Below, in pieces: positions 1 to 8,401 of a stretch of DNA of 64,000 nt. Origin of the DNA: Aquibium sp. ELW1220 (GTDB taxonomy: Bacteria > Pseudomonadota > Alphaproteobacteria > Rhizobiales > Rhizobiaceae); contig NZ_JAOAOQ010000009.1 in assembly GCF_030398385.1 (NCBI RefSeq), forward strand, positions 1 to 64,000, given 5' to 3'. Every line of letters starts with the position of its first letter. The stretch's first letter is position 1. Below the pieces are notes generated by a model. The model was not told where the DNA came from. It worked only from the letters and a program-made list of their open reading frames with translations, and searched no databases. The translations under genes were made by a program, and so were the position numbers.

Positions 1-292
1 GTGGCTCGCGCGATGTTGTCGGCAGGATTGGCCTAAGCAACCGAATCCTACGCCAAATCAACCGCTTATGCTACATCCGCCAGCCTTGCGAAAACGCCGT
101 CATGAATAAGACGGGCTAGCGGTCCTGTGGCCACGTCATTGCCGCTCCGCCGCAACCGGCACGTGGGGGCGGCACCGCCGGATGCGGCCGTCTCGCCGAT
201 TTCGTTTGACGCGAGAAGCTTACGACGAAAGACTCTGGCCCAAAGACCAAGACCGGTTCCGCCTTGCGCGGCGAGGATCCAGGGAAAGCCCG
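1..292. other. Window edge, no gene assigned
   Basis: This stretch precedes the first confident gene. Two short frames run in from the left edge and stop (one at base 36, another near base 106), so either could be the tail of an upstream gene, but neither is long enough to judge. I see no clear promoter or hairpin. Confidence 0.3.
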
Positions 293-3200
293 ATGACGCT
301 TCACGACGTATCGCTCGACGACAAGTTCGACCTCGGCAAGGATCGCATCTTCGTCTCCGGCGCCCAGGCGATCATCCGTATGCTTCTGATGCAGCGCGAT
401 CGGGACCGGCTGGCCGGTCTCAACACCGCCGGCTTCGTGACCGGCTATCGCGGATCGCCGCTGGGCGGGCTCGACCAGCAGCTGTGGAAGGCCCGGCGCC
501 AGCTTTCCAGCGCCGACATCGTGTTCCAGCCGGGCCTGAACGAGGAGCTGGCTGCCACGGCGTGCTGGGGCGCCCAGCAGACGGAGCTTCTGGGCGAAGG
601 CCGGTACGATGGCGTCTTCGCGCTCTGGTACGGCAAGGGGCCGGGCGTCGATCGCGCGGGCGACGTGTTCCGTCATGCCAATCTTGCCGGGTCGTCGCGG
701 CACGGCGGCGTGCTGGCGCTGATGGGCGACGATCACACGGCCGAATCATCGACCAATGCGCATGCGACCGAACTGCAGTTCGTCGACACCATGATCCCGA
801 TCCTCAATCCCGCCGGCGTGCAGGAGATCGTCGACTACGGCCTGCTCGGCTACGCCATGTCGCGGTTCGCTGGCACCTGGGCGGCGATGAAATGCGTGAA
901 GGAGAACATCGAATCGACCGCCTCGGTCGACGTCTCTCTCGAACGCTTGAACATCGTGCTTCCCGAGATCGACCTGCCGGCCGGCGGGCTGAACATCCGC
1001 CACGAACTCGACCAGATGGGCCAGGAAGCCCGCCTGCACAACTTCAAGCGCGCGGCGGCCAGCGCCTTCATCCGCGCCAACGGCATCAACCGGATCGTCT
1101 ATTCGGGCGGCGCGGACGCCAGGATCGGCATCATCACCATCGGCAAAAGCTATCTCGACGTGCGTCAGGCGCTGGAGGACATCGGCATCGACGAGGCGCG
1201 GGCCAACCGCCTCGGCGTACGCCTGTTCAAGCTCGGCTGTCCCTGGCCGCTCGACTTCGAGCATCTGCGCGATTTCGCGCGCGGTCTCGAGATGATCGTC
1301 GTGGTGGAAGAGAAGCGGTCGCTGATCGAGGCGCAGGTGCGCGAACAGCTCTACGGGACGGGCATGCAGCCCGTGGTGGTGGGCAAGCGCGACGAGCACG
1401 GCCACACGCTGTTCCAGCCGCAGGGTGCGCTCGACCCCAACGAGATCGCGATCGCGCTCGGCGAGCGGGTGCTGCGCGTCACCGGTCATGCCGACGACAT
1501 CGCCGCACGCGTCAGCCAGCTCAAGCAGTTCCAGGCGATGCTGGCCGACACGAAGGACGTGGGAGTGCGCACGCCGTATTTCTGCTCGGGCTGTCCGCAT
1601 AACTCCTCGACGAAGGTGCCGGAGGGATCGCTGGCCGGCGCCGGCATCGGCTGTCACTTCATGGCGCTGTGGATGGACCGCAAGACGGTCGGCTTCACGG
1701 CCATGGGCGGGGAGGGCGCGCAGTGGATCGGCCAGGCGCCGTTCTCGAAGCGCGAGCACCTGTTCCAGAACCTCGGCGACGGCACCTACAACCATTCCGG
1801 CTCGCTGGCGATCCGCTTCGCTGTCGCGTCGGGCGCCAACATCACCTACAAGATTCTCTACAACGATGCGGTCGCCATGACCGGTGGCCAGCCACACGAG
1901 GGCGGGCTTTCCGCGCCGATGATCGCCGAGCAGGTGCGCGCGGAGGGCGTCGAGCGCATCGCCATCGTCACCGACGAGCCGGACAAGTACGACGCTCTCC
2001 CGGTCCCGCTAGGTGCGACCGTACATCACCGTGACGACCTCGACGCGGTGCAGCGCGAACTGCGCGAGGTGAAGGGCGTCTCGGTGCTGCTCTACGACCA
2101 GACCTGCGCGGCGGAGAAACGTCGGCGGCGCAAGCGCGGCACCTTCCCCGATCCCGACAAGCGGGTGATCATCAACGAACTGGTCTGCGAAGGCTGCGGC
2201 GATTGCGGCGTCCAGTCCAACTGCGTGTCCGTGCAGCCGGTGGAGACCGAGTTCGGGCGCAAGCGGCGCATCGACCAGTCGAGCTGCAACAAGGATTTCT
2301 CCTGCGTGAAGGGCTTCTGCCCCTCCTTCGTCACGGTGCATGGCGGCAAGATCCGCAAGGCCGCGGGCGCGGCCGGCGGCGCCGATCCGCTGGAGGGCGT
2401 GCCGGCAGCCAGTGTCGCGGATGCGGCCCGGGGCTGGGCGGCGATCATCGACGGTATCGGCGGGACGGGCGTGGTGACGATCGGGGCGGTGCTGGGCATG
2501 GCCGCGCATCTCGAAGGCAAGGGCTGCGGGCTCATCGACATGGCCGGGCTCGCACAGAAGGGCGGGGCGGTCTACAGCCACGTCCGCGTGGCGGCGACGC
2601 CGGACGACATCCACGCCATCCGCGTCTCGGCCGGCAAGGCCGACCTCGTGCTCGGCTGCGACCTGGTCGTGTCGGGATCGAAGAAGGTGCTGGGCGCGGT
2701 GCGCGAGAACCACACCATCTTCGTCGCCAACACGGCCGAGGTGATGCCGGGCGACTTCGCCCGCTCGGCCGACTTCTCGCTTCCGACCGAGCGCCTGCGC
2801 AAGGCGATCCGATCGGCAGCCGGCGAGCGCAACGCGCATTTCTTCGACGCCACGCGCACCGCCACGGCGCTGTTCGGCAATTCGCTCGGTGCCAACATGT
2901 TCATGCTCGGCTTTGCCTGCCAGCTCGGCGGGCTGCCGGTATCACCCCAAGCGATCGAGAAGGCGATCGAGCTCAACGGTCAGGCGGTGGCAATGAATCT
3001 CGGCGCCTTCCGCTGGGGCCGTCGCGCTGCGCACGATCCGGAGTTCGTGCGCGCACGCGTCGCCGCCGCGACGTCCGGACAAGGCGAGCGGACGCTGGCC
3101 GACACCCTAGACGACATCGTGGCCAGGCGCTCTGCATTCCTCGCATCCTATCAGAACCGCGCCTATGCCGAGCGCTACGAGCGGCAGGTTGCGGCCGTGC

Positions 3201-3760
3201 GGGCGGCGGAGGCCAAGGCCCGGCCAGGATCGACGGCGCTGACCGAGGCCGTGGCGCGCAACCTGTTCAAGGCAATGGCCATCAAGGACGAGTACGAGGT
3301 CGCCAGGCTCTACACCGACGGCTCCTTTGCGAAGCAGGTGGCGGCGCAGTTCGAGAGCGTCGAGCGGCTGGAGTTCCACCTCGCGCCGCCGATCCTCGGG
3401 CGGACCGGCTCCGACGGCAAGCCGGTGAAATCGTCTTTCGGCCCATGGATGATGTCCGGATTCCGCATCCTGGCGCGGCTGAAGGGCCTGCGCGGAACCA
3501 TGCTCGACGTGTTCGGCCGCACGGAAGAGCGGCGCATGGAGCGGCGGCTTCTTGCCGAGTACGAACAGGACCTGGCCCTGCTCGTCCGGGAGCTCACCGC
3601 GGCGCGGCTCGAGGCAGCCTGTGCGCTGGCCTCGGTGCCGTCGCTCGTGCGCGGCTTCGGCCACGTCAAGGCGGCGAATGCGCAGAAGGCGGCCGCGGAG
3701 CGCAAGCGGCTGATGGAAAGGTTCGCGCAGTCGCCCGAGGTTTTGCAGGCAGCGGAGTAG
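293..3760 (+). CDS. Indolepyruvate ferredoxin oxidoreductase family protein
   Basis: Large fused 2-oxoacid:ferredoxin oxidoreductase of 1155 residues, the usual size for the alphaproteobacterial alpha-gamma fusion. The family uses thiamine diphosphate and iron-sulfur clusters to decarboxylate aryl or branched 2-oxoacids to acyl-CoA, passing electrons to ferredoxin. The N-terminal half carries the pyrimidine-binding region, then the PYFCSGCPHNSS motif and a ThDP/Mg region (GDGTYNHSGSLA, then YNDAVAMTGGQ). A cysteine-rich segment (LVCEGCGDCG, SSCNKDFSCVKGFCPS) fits 4Fe-4S binding. The gamma domain follows, beginning near IDGIGGTGVVTIG. The open frame extends to base 182, but I chose the ATG at 293 because the preceding 37 residues are basic and low-complexity. 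No ferredoxin gene is adjacent. Family sure, substrate inferred only from the family. Confidence 0.9.
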   Translation: MTLHDVSLDDKFDLGKDRIFVSGAQAIIRMLLMQRDRDRLAGLNTAGFVTGYRGSPLGGLDQQLWKARRQLSSADIVFQPGLNEELAATACWGAQQTELLGEGRYDGVFALWYGKGPGVDRAGDVFRHANLAGSSRHGGVLALMGDDHTAESSTNAHATELQFVDTMIPILNPAGVQEIVDYGLLGYAMSRFAGTWAAMKCVKENIESTASVDVSLERLNIVLPEIDLPAGGLNIRHELDQMGQEARLHNFKRAAASAFIRANGINRIVYSGGADARIGIITIGKSYLDVRQALEDIGIDEARANRLGVRLFKLGCPWPLDFEHLRDFARGLEMIVVVEEKRSLIEAQVREQLYGTGMQPVVVGKRDEHGHTLFQPQGALDPNEIAIALGERVLRVTGHADDIAARVSQLKQFQAMLADTKDVGVRTPYFCSGCPHNSSTKVPEGSLAGAGIGCHFMALWMDRKTVGFTAMGGEGAQWIGQAPFSKREHLFQNLGDGTYNHSGSLAIRFAVASGANITYKILYNDAVAMTGGQPHEGGLSAPMIAEQVRAEGVERIAIVTDEPDKYDALPVPLGATVHHRDDLDAVQRELREVKGVSVLLYDQTCAAEKRRRRKRGTFPDPDKRVIINELVCEGCGDCGVQSNCVSVQPVETEFGRKRRIDQSSCNKDFSCVKGFCPSFVTVHGGKIRKAAGAAGGADPLEGVPAASVADAARGWAAIIDGIGGTGVVTIGAVLGMAAHLEGKGCGLIDMAGLAQKGGAVYSHVRVAATPDDIHAIRVSAGKADLVLGCDLVVSGSKKVLGAVRENHTIFVANTAEVMPGDFARSADFSLPTERLRKAIRSAAGERNAHFFDATRTATALFGNSLGANMFMLGFACQLGGLPVSPQAIEKAIELNGQAVAMNLGAFRWGRRAAHDPEFVRARVAAATSGQGERTLADTLDDIVARRSAFLASYQNRAYAERYERQVAAVRAAEAKARPGSTALTEAVARNLFKAMAIKDEYEVARLYTDGSFAKQVAAQFESVERLEFHLAPPILGRTGSDGKPVKSSFGPWMMSGFRILARLKGLRGTMLDVFGRTEERRMERRLLAEYEQDLALLVRELTAARLEAACALASVPSLVRGFGHVKAANAQKAAAERKRLMERFAQSPEVLQAAE

Positions 3761-3827
3761 CCGATCCATCGCCGCGGGGAGGCGCGCAACGGCTTTCGTC
3801 CTTGCCCGACCCGCACCCGCTCGCGTC

Positions 3828-3841
3828 TAAACGTTTGTTAA
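3828..3841. promoter_or_regulatory. Possible CtrA-like site (CTAA-N7-TTAA)
   Basis: CTAA, seven bases, TTAA, about 34 bases before the start of the GGDEF-EAL gene. The CtrA consensus in alphaproteobacteria is TTAA-N7-TTAA, so this is a seven-of-eight match. A single near match in one intergenic region is weak evidence. Confidence 0.25.
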
Positions 3842-3874
3842 TGTGAATGTGCGACAGGTTCGCATACAAATCGG

Positions 3875-6190
3875 TTGCCGGCAGTGAAGCACAGCAAGGA
3901 CACCATTCCCGAAGACGTCTACGTGGGGTTCGTCAGGTCGCTCTTCCTCGACCCTGGCATCCTGCTGATCGGCGCATGCTGTCATGGGCTGATCGGGCTG
4001 CTCGTGTACCTGAAGTCCGGGCACTCGATTTACCTCGGCCTTTCCGCGCTCATGCTCTGTGCCGGCATCTGCCGCTACGTCGCGATGCGGGGTGTCGAGG
4101 CTTCAAGCATCACCGATCTTCGCACAGCCATCGCGCGTGAGCGGTTCTACATCCTGGCGGGAACGGTGCAGGGCACTGCGGTCGGCCTCTTTGCCCTGGT
4201 TGCGATCTACTTCCTGCCCGACGAATTCAGCGAAGTCGCGGCCATCGGCGTCGTGATGGGCGGAGCGATCACCATTGCCGGGCGAAACTACGGATCGCGC
4301 ACTATGGTGGCGATCCTCTCGCTGACGGTGATTGGCCCGATCGCCATCGGATTGATGTTGAAGGGCGAATTCTACACCTTCACCCTCGGCCTGTTCATCA
4401 TCCCCTTCATGATCATCACCATGAAGATGGCCGATCTCGTGCGGGTGACGCTCTTCACGGCCATCAGCCAGGAAAAGAAGGCGACGAAACTCGCGCAACG
4501 CTTCGACCGAGCGCTGAACACGATGACACACGGGCTGGTGATGCTCGGTCCCGACAGCCGGGTGATCGTGGCCAATGCGGAAGCCGCCGAACTGATCGGA
4601 CTGGGCAAGACCGACCGGCTGATCGGTCGCAGCCTGAAGGCGCTGCTGCTGCGCGGCGCTGCGGGTGGGTTGATCAGCCGGCGCGACTGCAGCTTCATCG
4701 AGGCCCAGCTGACGCTGGCGCTGCGGGAGGGCTGCGGCCGCAAGCTGCTCGTCACCCTCACCAATGGCCGCTGCCTCGAATTCTCGGCGCGCGAAGGCAG
4801 CGACGAGCTCAGCGTCATCACCTTCGAGGACGTGACGTCGCGCGTGCAGGCGGAAGAGAAGATCCGCACGATGGCGCGTTACGACAACCTGACCGGCCTG
4901 CCGAACCGCGCCTATTTTCACGAGATCGTCGCCGAGTGCATGGTGACGGGCGATCGCGAACGGCTCTGCGCGCTGGCGATCTTCGACCTCGACGACTTCA
5001 AGAGCATCAATGACACGCTCGGCCATCCGGTCGGCGACGGACTGATCTACGCCATTGCCGAGAAGCTTGCCTTCTTCGCCGACGACGACGTGAAGATCAG
5101 CCGGTTCGGCGGCGACGAGTTCGTCATCTACTTCGACAGGATCGAGGACGAAAACCATCTCGGCATGCTGCTCGACGGCATCTTCGAAGGTCTCCAGGAG
5201 GAGGTCGACGTGGCGGGCCATGCGCTTCGCGCCCAGTTCAGCGCCGGGGCGGTGTTCCTGCCGGTCAGCTACGGCGATGCCGAGGGCATGATCGTCAAGG
5301 CCGACCTGGCATTGTACGAGGCCAAGGAGACCGGCAAGAACAGCTGGCGGCTGTTCGAGGCGACGATGGACGCGGCGTTCCGCCAGAAGCAGATGCTCAA
5401 GGCCGACCTTCGCAACGCCGTGCAGGCAGAGACCCTGCGCGTGGTGTTCCAGCCGATCATCGACATCAAGAACATGTCCGTGGTGACCTGCGAGGCGCTC
5501 TGCCGGTGGGACCATCCCGAACTCGGCGCGGTGTCCCCGGGTGTCTTCATCCCGCTGGCCGAAGAGATGGGAATCATCTCCGATATCAGCATCCAGGTGC
5601 TGAAGACGGCCTGCGAGGAATGCGCGAAATGGCCCGAACCGATCGGCGTTTCGGTCAACCTGTCGGCGCGCGACTTCCGCACCGCGGGCATCGTCGACCA
5701 TGTGCGCGATGCGCTCGTGAACTCCGGACTGCCGCCGCACCGCCTCGAGGTCGAGGTGACGGAGACGGCGATTCTCGACGACAAGCTCTCGACCCGGATC
5801 TACCTCGAGCAGATCCGCGGGCTCGGCGTGCAGATCGCGCTCGACGATTTCGGAACCGGCTATTCAAGCCTGAGCTACCTGCACACGCTGCCGCTCGACA
5901 AGGTGAAGATCGACCGGTCGTTCCTGCAGGACATCACGTCGGACGACAGGTCGCTTGAACTCCTGTGCGGCATCGTTTCGCTGTCGCGCAAGCTCGGACT
6001 GACCATCACCATCGAAGGTGTGGAGACGTTCGAGCAGCTCAAGCTGCTGTCCTCGCGGGTCAAGCCGGACTTGCTGCAGGGGTTCCTGTTCGGCGCAGCG
6101 CTCAGCGCATCTGGCATCGAGGCCATGTCGAAGACTGCCGTGCCCTTCGGCGAGGACATCTCGCGGCTGAAGTTCTTCGCCGGCCGCTAG
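3875..6190 (+). CDS. Membrane PAS-GGDEF-EAL cyclic-di-GMP protein
   Basis: Bifunctional c-di-GMP turnover protein, 771 residues. About 195 N-terminal residues are hydrophobic with several membrane segments, followed by a PAS-like sensor (about 205-320). The diguanylate cyclase domain has an intact GGDEF near residue 412 (RFGGDEFVIYF), so synthesis is possible. The phosphodiesterase domain keeps EAL near residue 541, the SVNLSARDF, EVTETAIL, DDFGTGYSSL, KIDRSF and TIEGVE motifs and QGFLFG, so hydrolysis also looks possible. Which activity dominates cannot be read from sequence. The start is TTG at 3875, or GTG at 3884; neither has a strong ribosome site. It stands alone, with a near-CtrA site upstream. 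Confidence 0.92.
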   Translation: MPAVKHSKDTIPEDVYVGFVRSLFLDPGILLIGACCHGLIGLLVYLKSGHSIYLGLSALMLCAGICRYVAMRGVEASSITDLRTAIARERFYILAGTVQGTAVGLFALVAIYFLPDEFSEVAAIGVVMGGAITIAGRNYGSRTMVAILSLTVIGPIAIGLMLKGEFYTFTLGLFIIPFMIITMKMADLVRVTLFTAISQEKKATKLAQRFDRALNTMTHGLVMLGPDSRVIVANAEAAELIGLGKTDRLIGRSLKALLLRGAAGGLISRRDCSFIEAQLTLALREGCGRKLLVTLTNGRCLEFSAREGSDELSVITFEDVTSRVQAEEKIRTMARYDNLTGLPNRAYFHEIVAECMVTGDRERLCALAIFDLDDFKSINDTLGHPVGDGLIYAIAEKLAFFADDDVKISRFGGDEFVIYFDRIEDENHLGMLLDGIFEGLQEEVDVAGHALRAQFSAGAVFLPVSYGDAEGMIVKADLALYEAKETGKNSWRLFEATMDAAFRQKQMLKADLRNAVQAETLRVVFQPIIDIKNMSVVTCEALCRWDHPELGAVSPGVFIPLAEEMGIISDISIQVLKTACEECAKWPEPIGVSVNLSARDFRTAGIVDHVRDALVNSGLPPHRLEVEVTETAILDDKLSTRIYLEQIRGLGVQIALDDFGTGYSSLSYLHTLPLDKVKIDRSFLQDITSDDRSLELLCGIVSLSRKLGLTITIEGVETFEQLKLLSSRVKPDLLQGFLFGAALSASGIEAMSKTAVPFGEDISRLKFFAGR

Positions 6191-6544
6191 CGGGAGACGC
6201 AACCGGCGACGGTCCGCCATTGGTCGGCAGCGTCGCACCCCGGCGCGCCGGGTCCGGGACATGGGAACTCCGGCTTCCGCTACTTCGCCGCGGCCCGATC
6301 CAGCGGCATGACGTCGCATCGTTGCGATCGTCGAGCGTCCAACCTTGCGGTTTCTGCGGTACAAACGGCGCGGCGCAGGCGTCCGCCTTCCTGCGTCTCC
6401 TGATTGAAACGTCCGAAGGACCCATGGGCGCTCCCTTGCATTAACGTTAACAGAAGGTAAACGGGACGAAGCCAATTTTCGACTTTACTGAACGCAACCT
6501 TAGGGTACGGTTCGGGAAGGCGGCGCGTGCGGGGATAGAGCGAT
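6191..6544. other. 354-base gene-free region with TTAA-rich motif
   Basis: No coding frame with normal codon bias. The last 110 bases are clearly more AT-rich and probably hold the promoter of the acyl-amino acid synthase. A perfect palindrome TTAACGTTAA lies at 6441-6450, and its second half forms TTAA-N7-TAAA (6447-6461), resembling a CtrA site. The first 240 bases show nothing recognisable. Confidence 0.4.
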
Positions 6545-7321
6545 ATGACCGTTTCAGTGAACAGCAGCACCCTCAAGCGTGCGCCATCGACGGATGGAAA
6601 TGTCGGAGGGTCGGCGTTCGCGGACAACGTCGCATCGCTGCTGGAGCGTGTCGAATACAGACGTTGCGAGAAGGGCGAGGATCTCGAGGCGATCTACCGC
6701 CTCCGCTACAAGGCCTATCGCACGAACGGCTTCGTGGCGGAATCGCCTGACCGGATGACGACCGATGCCTTCGACGACACTCCCAATTCCTACCGTTTCG
6801 GCGTGTGGGTCGACGACACGCTGGTGAGCACGGTTCGCATTCATCACGTCACGCCCCAGCAGCCCTATTCGCCGATTCTGGGCGCCTTCCGCGATATCCT
6901 CGAGCCAAGGCTCGCGCGGGGCGAGACATTCGTCAATCCGACGCTGCTGGCGGCCGATCCCTACTACGCGACGATCTACAGGGCTCTGCCCTACGTCACC
7001 CTTCGTATCGCGGTTCTTGCGAACAGCTATTTCGACACCACGAGCTGCACCTGCGTCATCCGGGAGGAGCACACCGCGTTCTATCGGCGGGTGTTCGGGT
7101 CGGCACAGGTCGGGGAGCCGAGGGCCTATCCGCCCTTCAGCGTGCCGGTCATGCTGTACGACTCGACCTGTGCAATCAACATGAAGCCGACCTTGGATCG
7201 CTTCCCCTTCTTCCGGTCGACGGCGCTCGAGCGTCGGCTGCTGTTCGGGCGGGCCACGATGGGAGAGGTGGGATCGCTGACGATCCTGCCGACCGCGCGC
7301 TACATGAAGAAGGCCGCCTGA
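6545..7321 (+). CDS. FeeM/LuxI-like N-acyl amino acid synthase
   Basis: 258-residue GNAT-fold protein resembling the N-acyl amino acid synthase FeeM group, distantly related to LuxI autoinducer synthases. These enzymes transfer an acyl chain from acyl-ACP to an amino acid. Visible features are the AIYRLRYKAYRTNGF segment near residues 56-70, corresponding to the LuxI-type N-terminal substrate region, a central VSTVRIHHV strand and a C-terminal half rich in aromatics. No membrane segment or signal peptide is seen. ATG 6545 follows an AT-rich leader. It lies between a c-di-GMP gene and a Crp/Fnr regulator, and no LuxR-type receptor is adjacent, so a quorum role is not implied. The acyl donor and acceptor are unknown. 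Confidence 0.72.
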   Translation: MTVSVNSSTLKRAPSTDGNVGGSAFADNVASLLERVEYRRCEKGEDLEAIYRLRYKAYRTNGFVAESPDRMTTDAFDDTPNSYRFGVWVDDTLVSTVRIHHVTPQQPYSPILGAFRDILEPRLARGETFVNPTLLAADPYYATIYRALPYVTLRIAVLANSYFDTTSCTCVIREEHTAFYRRVFGSAQVGEPRAYPPFSVPVMLYDSTCAINMKPTLDRFPFFRSTALERRLLFGRATMGEVGSLTILPTARYMKKAA

Positions 7322-7425
7322 GCGCGGACGCTGCAAGGCAGTCATCCGTCGGCTTGTATCGCACCGGTGGAGAGGCATAAGCTTGCCCCGCAACGCGCCG
7401 CCGGGGGCGGCGCCAGCGATGAGGC

Positions 7426-8103
7426 ATGATGAACCCACGCGAAGACACCGTCCGCGCCACCATCTGGGCCAGCGAGCTGACCGAGGACGAGATCGAGCGC
7501 GCCGCGCGCGGCCTTACCGAGCGCAGTTTCGCCAAGGGCGCCTATGTCTGCCATCGCGGCGACAGGCTCGACTACTGGACCGGCGTGCTCGAGGGGCTCG
7601 TGAAGGTCTCGGCGATCTCGCGCGGCGGCAAGCCGATGACGTTCGCGGGCGTCACCACCGGCAGCTGGTTCGGGGAGGGCTCCGTGCTGAAGGGCGAGCC
7701 GCGCCAGTACGACGTGGTCGCCATCCGCGACACGCGGCTTGCCATGCTCAATCGCGGCACGTTCGACTGGCTCTACGAGAACAGCAAGGGATTCAACCGT
7801 TTCCTCGTGCGCCAGCTGAACGAGCGGGTCGGGCAGTTCATCGCCACCATAGAGCATGATCGCATCCTCAGCCCCCGCGCCCGCGTCGCGCGGCACCTGT
7901 CATGGTTCTTCAACCCCGTGCTCTACCCGCACGTGCGCACGGAGATCGCAATCTCGCAGGAGGAACTCGGCCTGCTCGCCGGCGTGTCGCGAGCGGTCGC
8001 CAACCGCTCGCTGCAGGAACTGGCCGACGAGAAGCTGATCGCCGTGGAGCACGGCAGGATTCGCGTGATCGATCTCGAAACGCTGAAACGCTATGAATCC
8101 TGA
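7426..8103 (+). CDS. Crp/Fnr family transcriptional regulator
   Basis: 225-residue regulator with an N-terminal cyclic-nucleotide-binding-type beta barrel (about 25-115), a long dimer helix (about 118-150) and a C-terminal winged helix-turn-helix (about 177-200, ISQEELGLLAGVSRAVANRS). The N-terminus lacks the cysteine cluster of true Fnr, so oxygen sensing through an iron-sulfur cluster is unlikely. The effector is unknown. ATG at 7426, with a second ATG one codon later. It lies about 300 bases upstream of the acyl-CoA ligase/ABC operon on the same strand and is a reasonable candidate regulator of it, by position only. Confidence 0.9.
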   Translation: MMNPREDTVRATIWASELTEDEIERAARGLTERSFAKGAYVCHRGDRLDYWTGVLEGLVKVSAISRGGKPMTFAGVTTGSWFGEGSVLKGEPRQYDVVAIRDTRLAMLNRGTFDWLYENSKGFNRFLVRQLNERVGQFIATIEHDRILSPRARVARHLSWFFNPVLYPHVRTEIAISQEELGLLAGVSRAVANRSLQELADEKLIAVEHGRIRVIDLETLKRYES

Positions 8104-8401
8104 CCCCGAGCAGGGGACCCCGTCTGGCGGAGGTGGAACAGCGAACGAATGATTTCAGCAAGTTGCGCGAGCAAACTGCGCATCACTAGCAGAGCAAAGG
8201 CACCTGTGTCTGTCAATCGAGAAGTTGCTTCCAGGGGTGCGACATGGGAGCGTCGTCGATAGAGGATGCCTCGCGATGTGGGGCAGGAACGTGGCCGGCG
8301 AGGCATGGTTGCACAGCCAACTTGCGCGCTGGGACATGCCGGGTCATAAACATCGGACCAACCGCCGGAAACAAGGTGGGGTCCCGGGAGGAACGCTGGA
8401 G

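Noticed and set aside
127-1602. A 491-codon plus-strand frame overlapping the ferredoxin oxidoreductase gene
   Set aside because: Arg/Ala/Gly-rich shadow in another frame of a gene with clear cofactor motifs.
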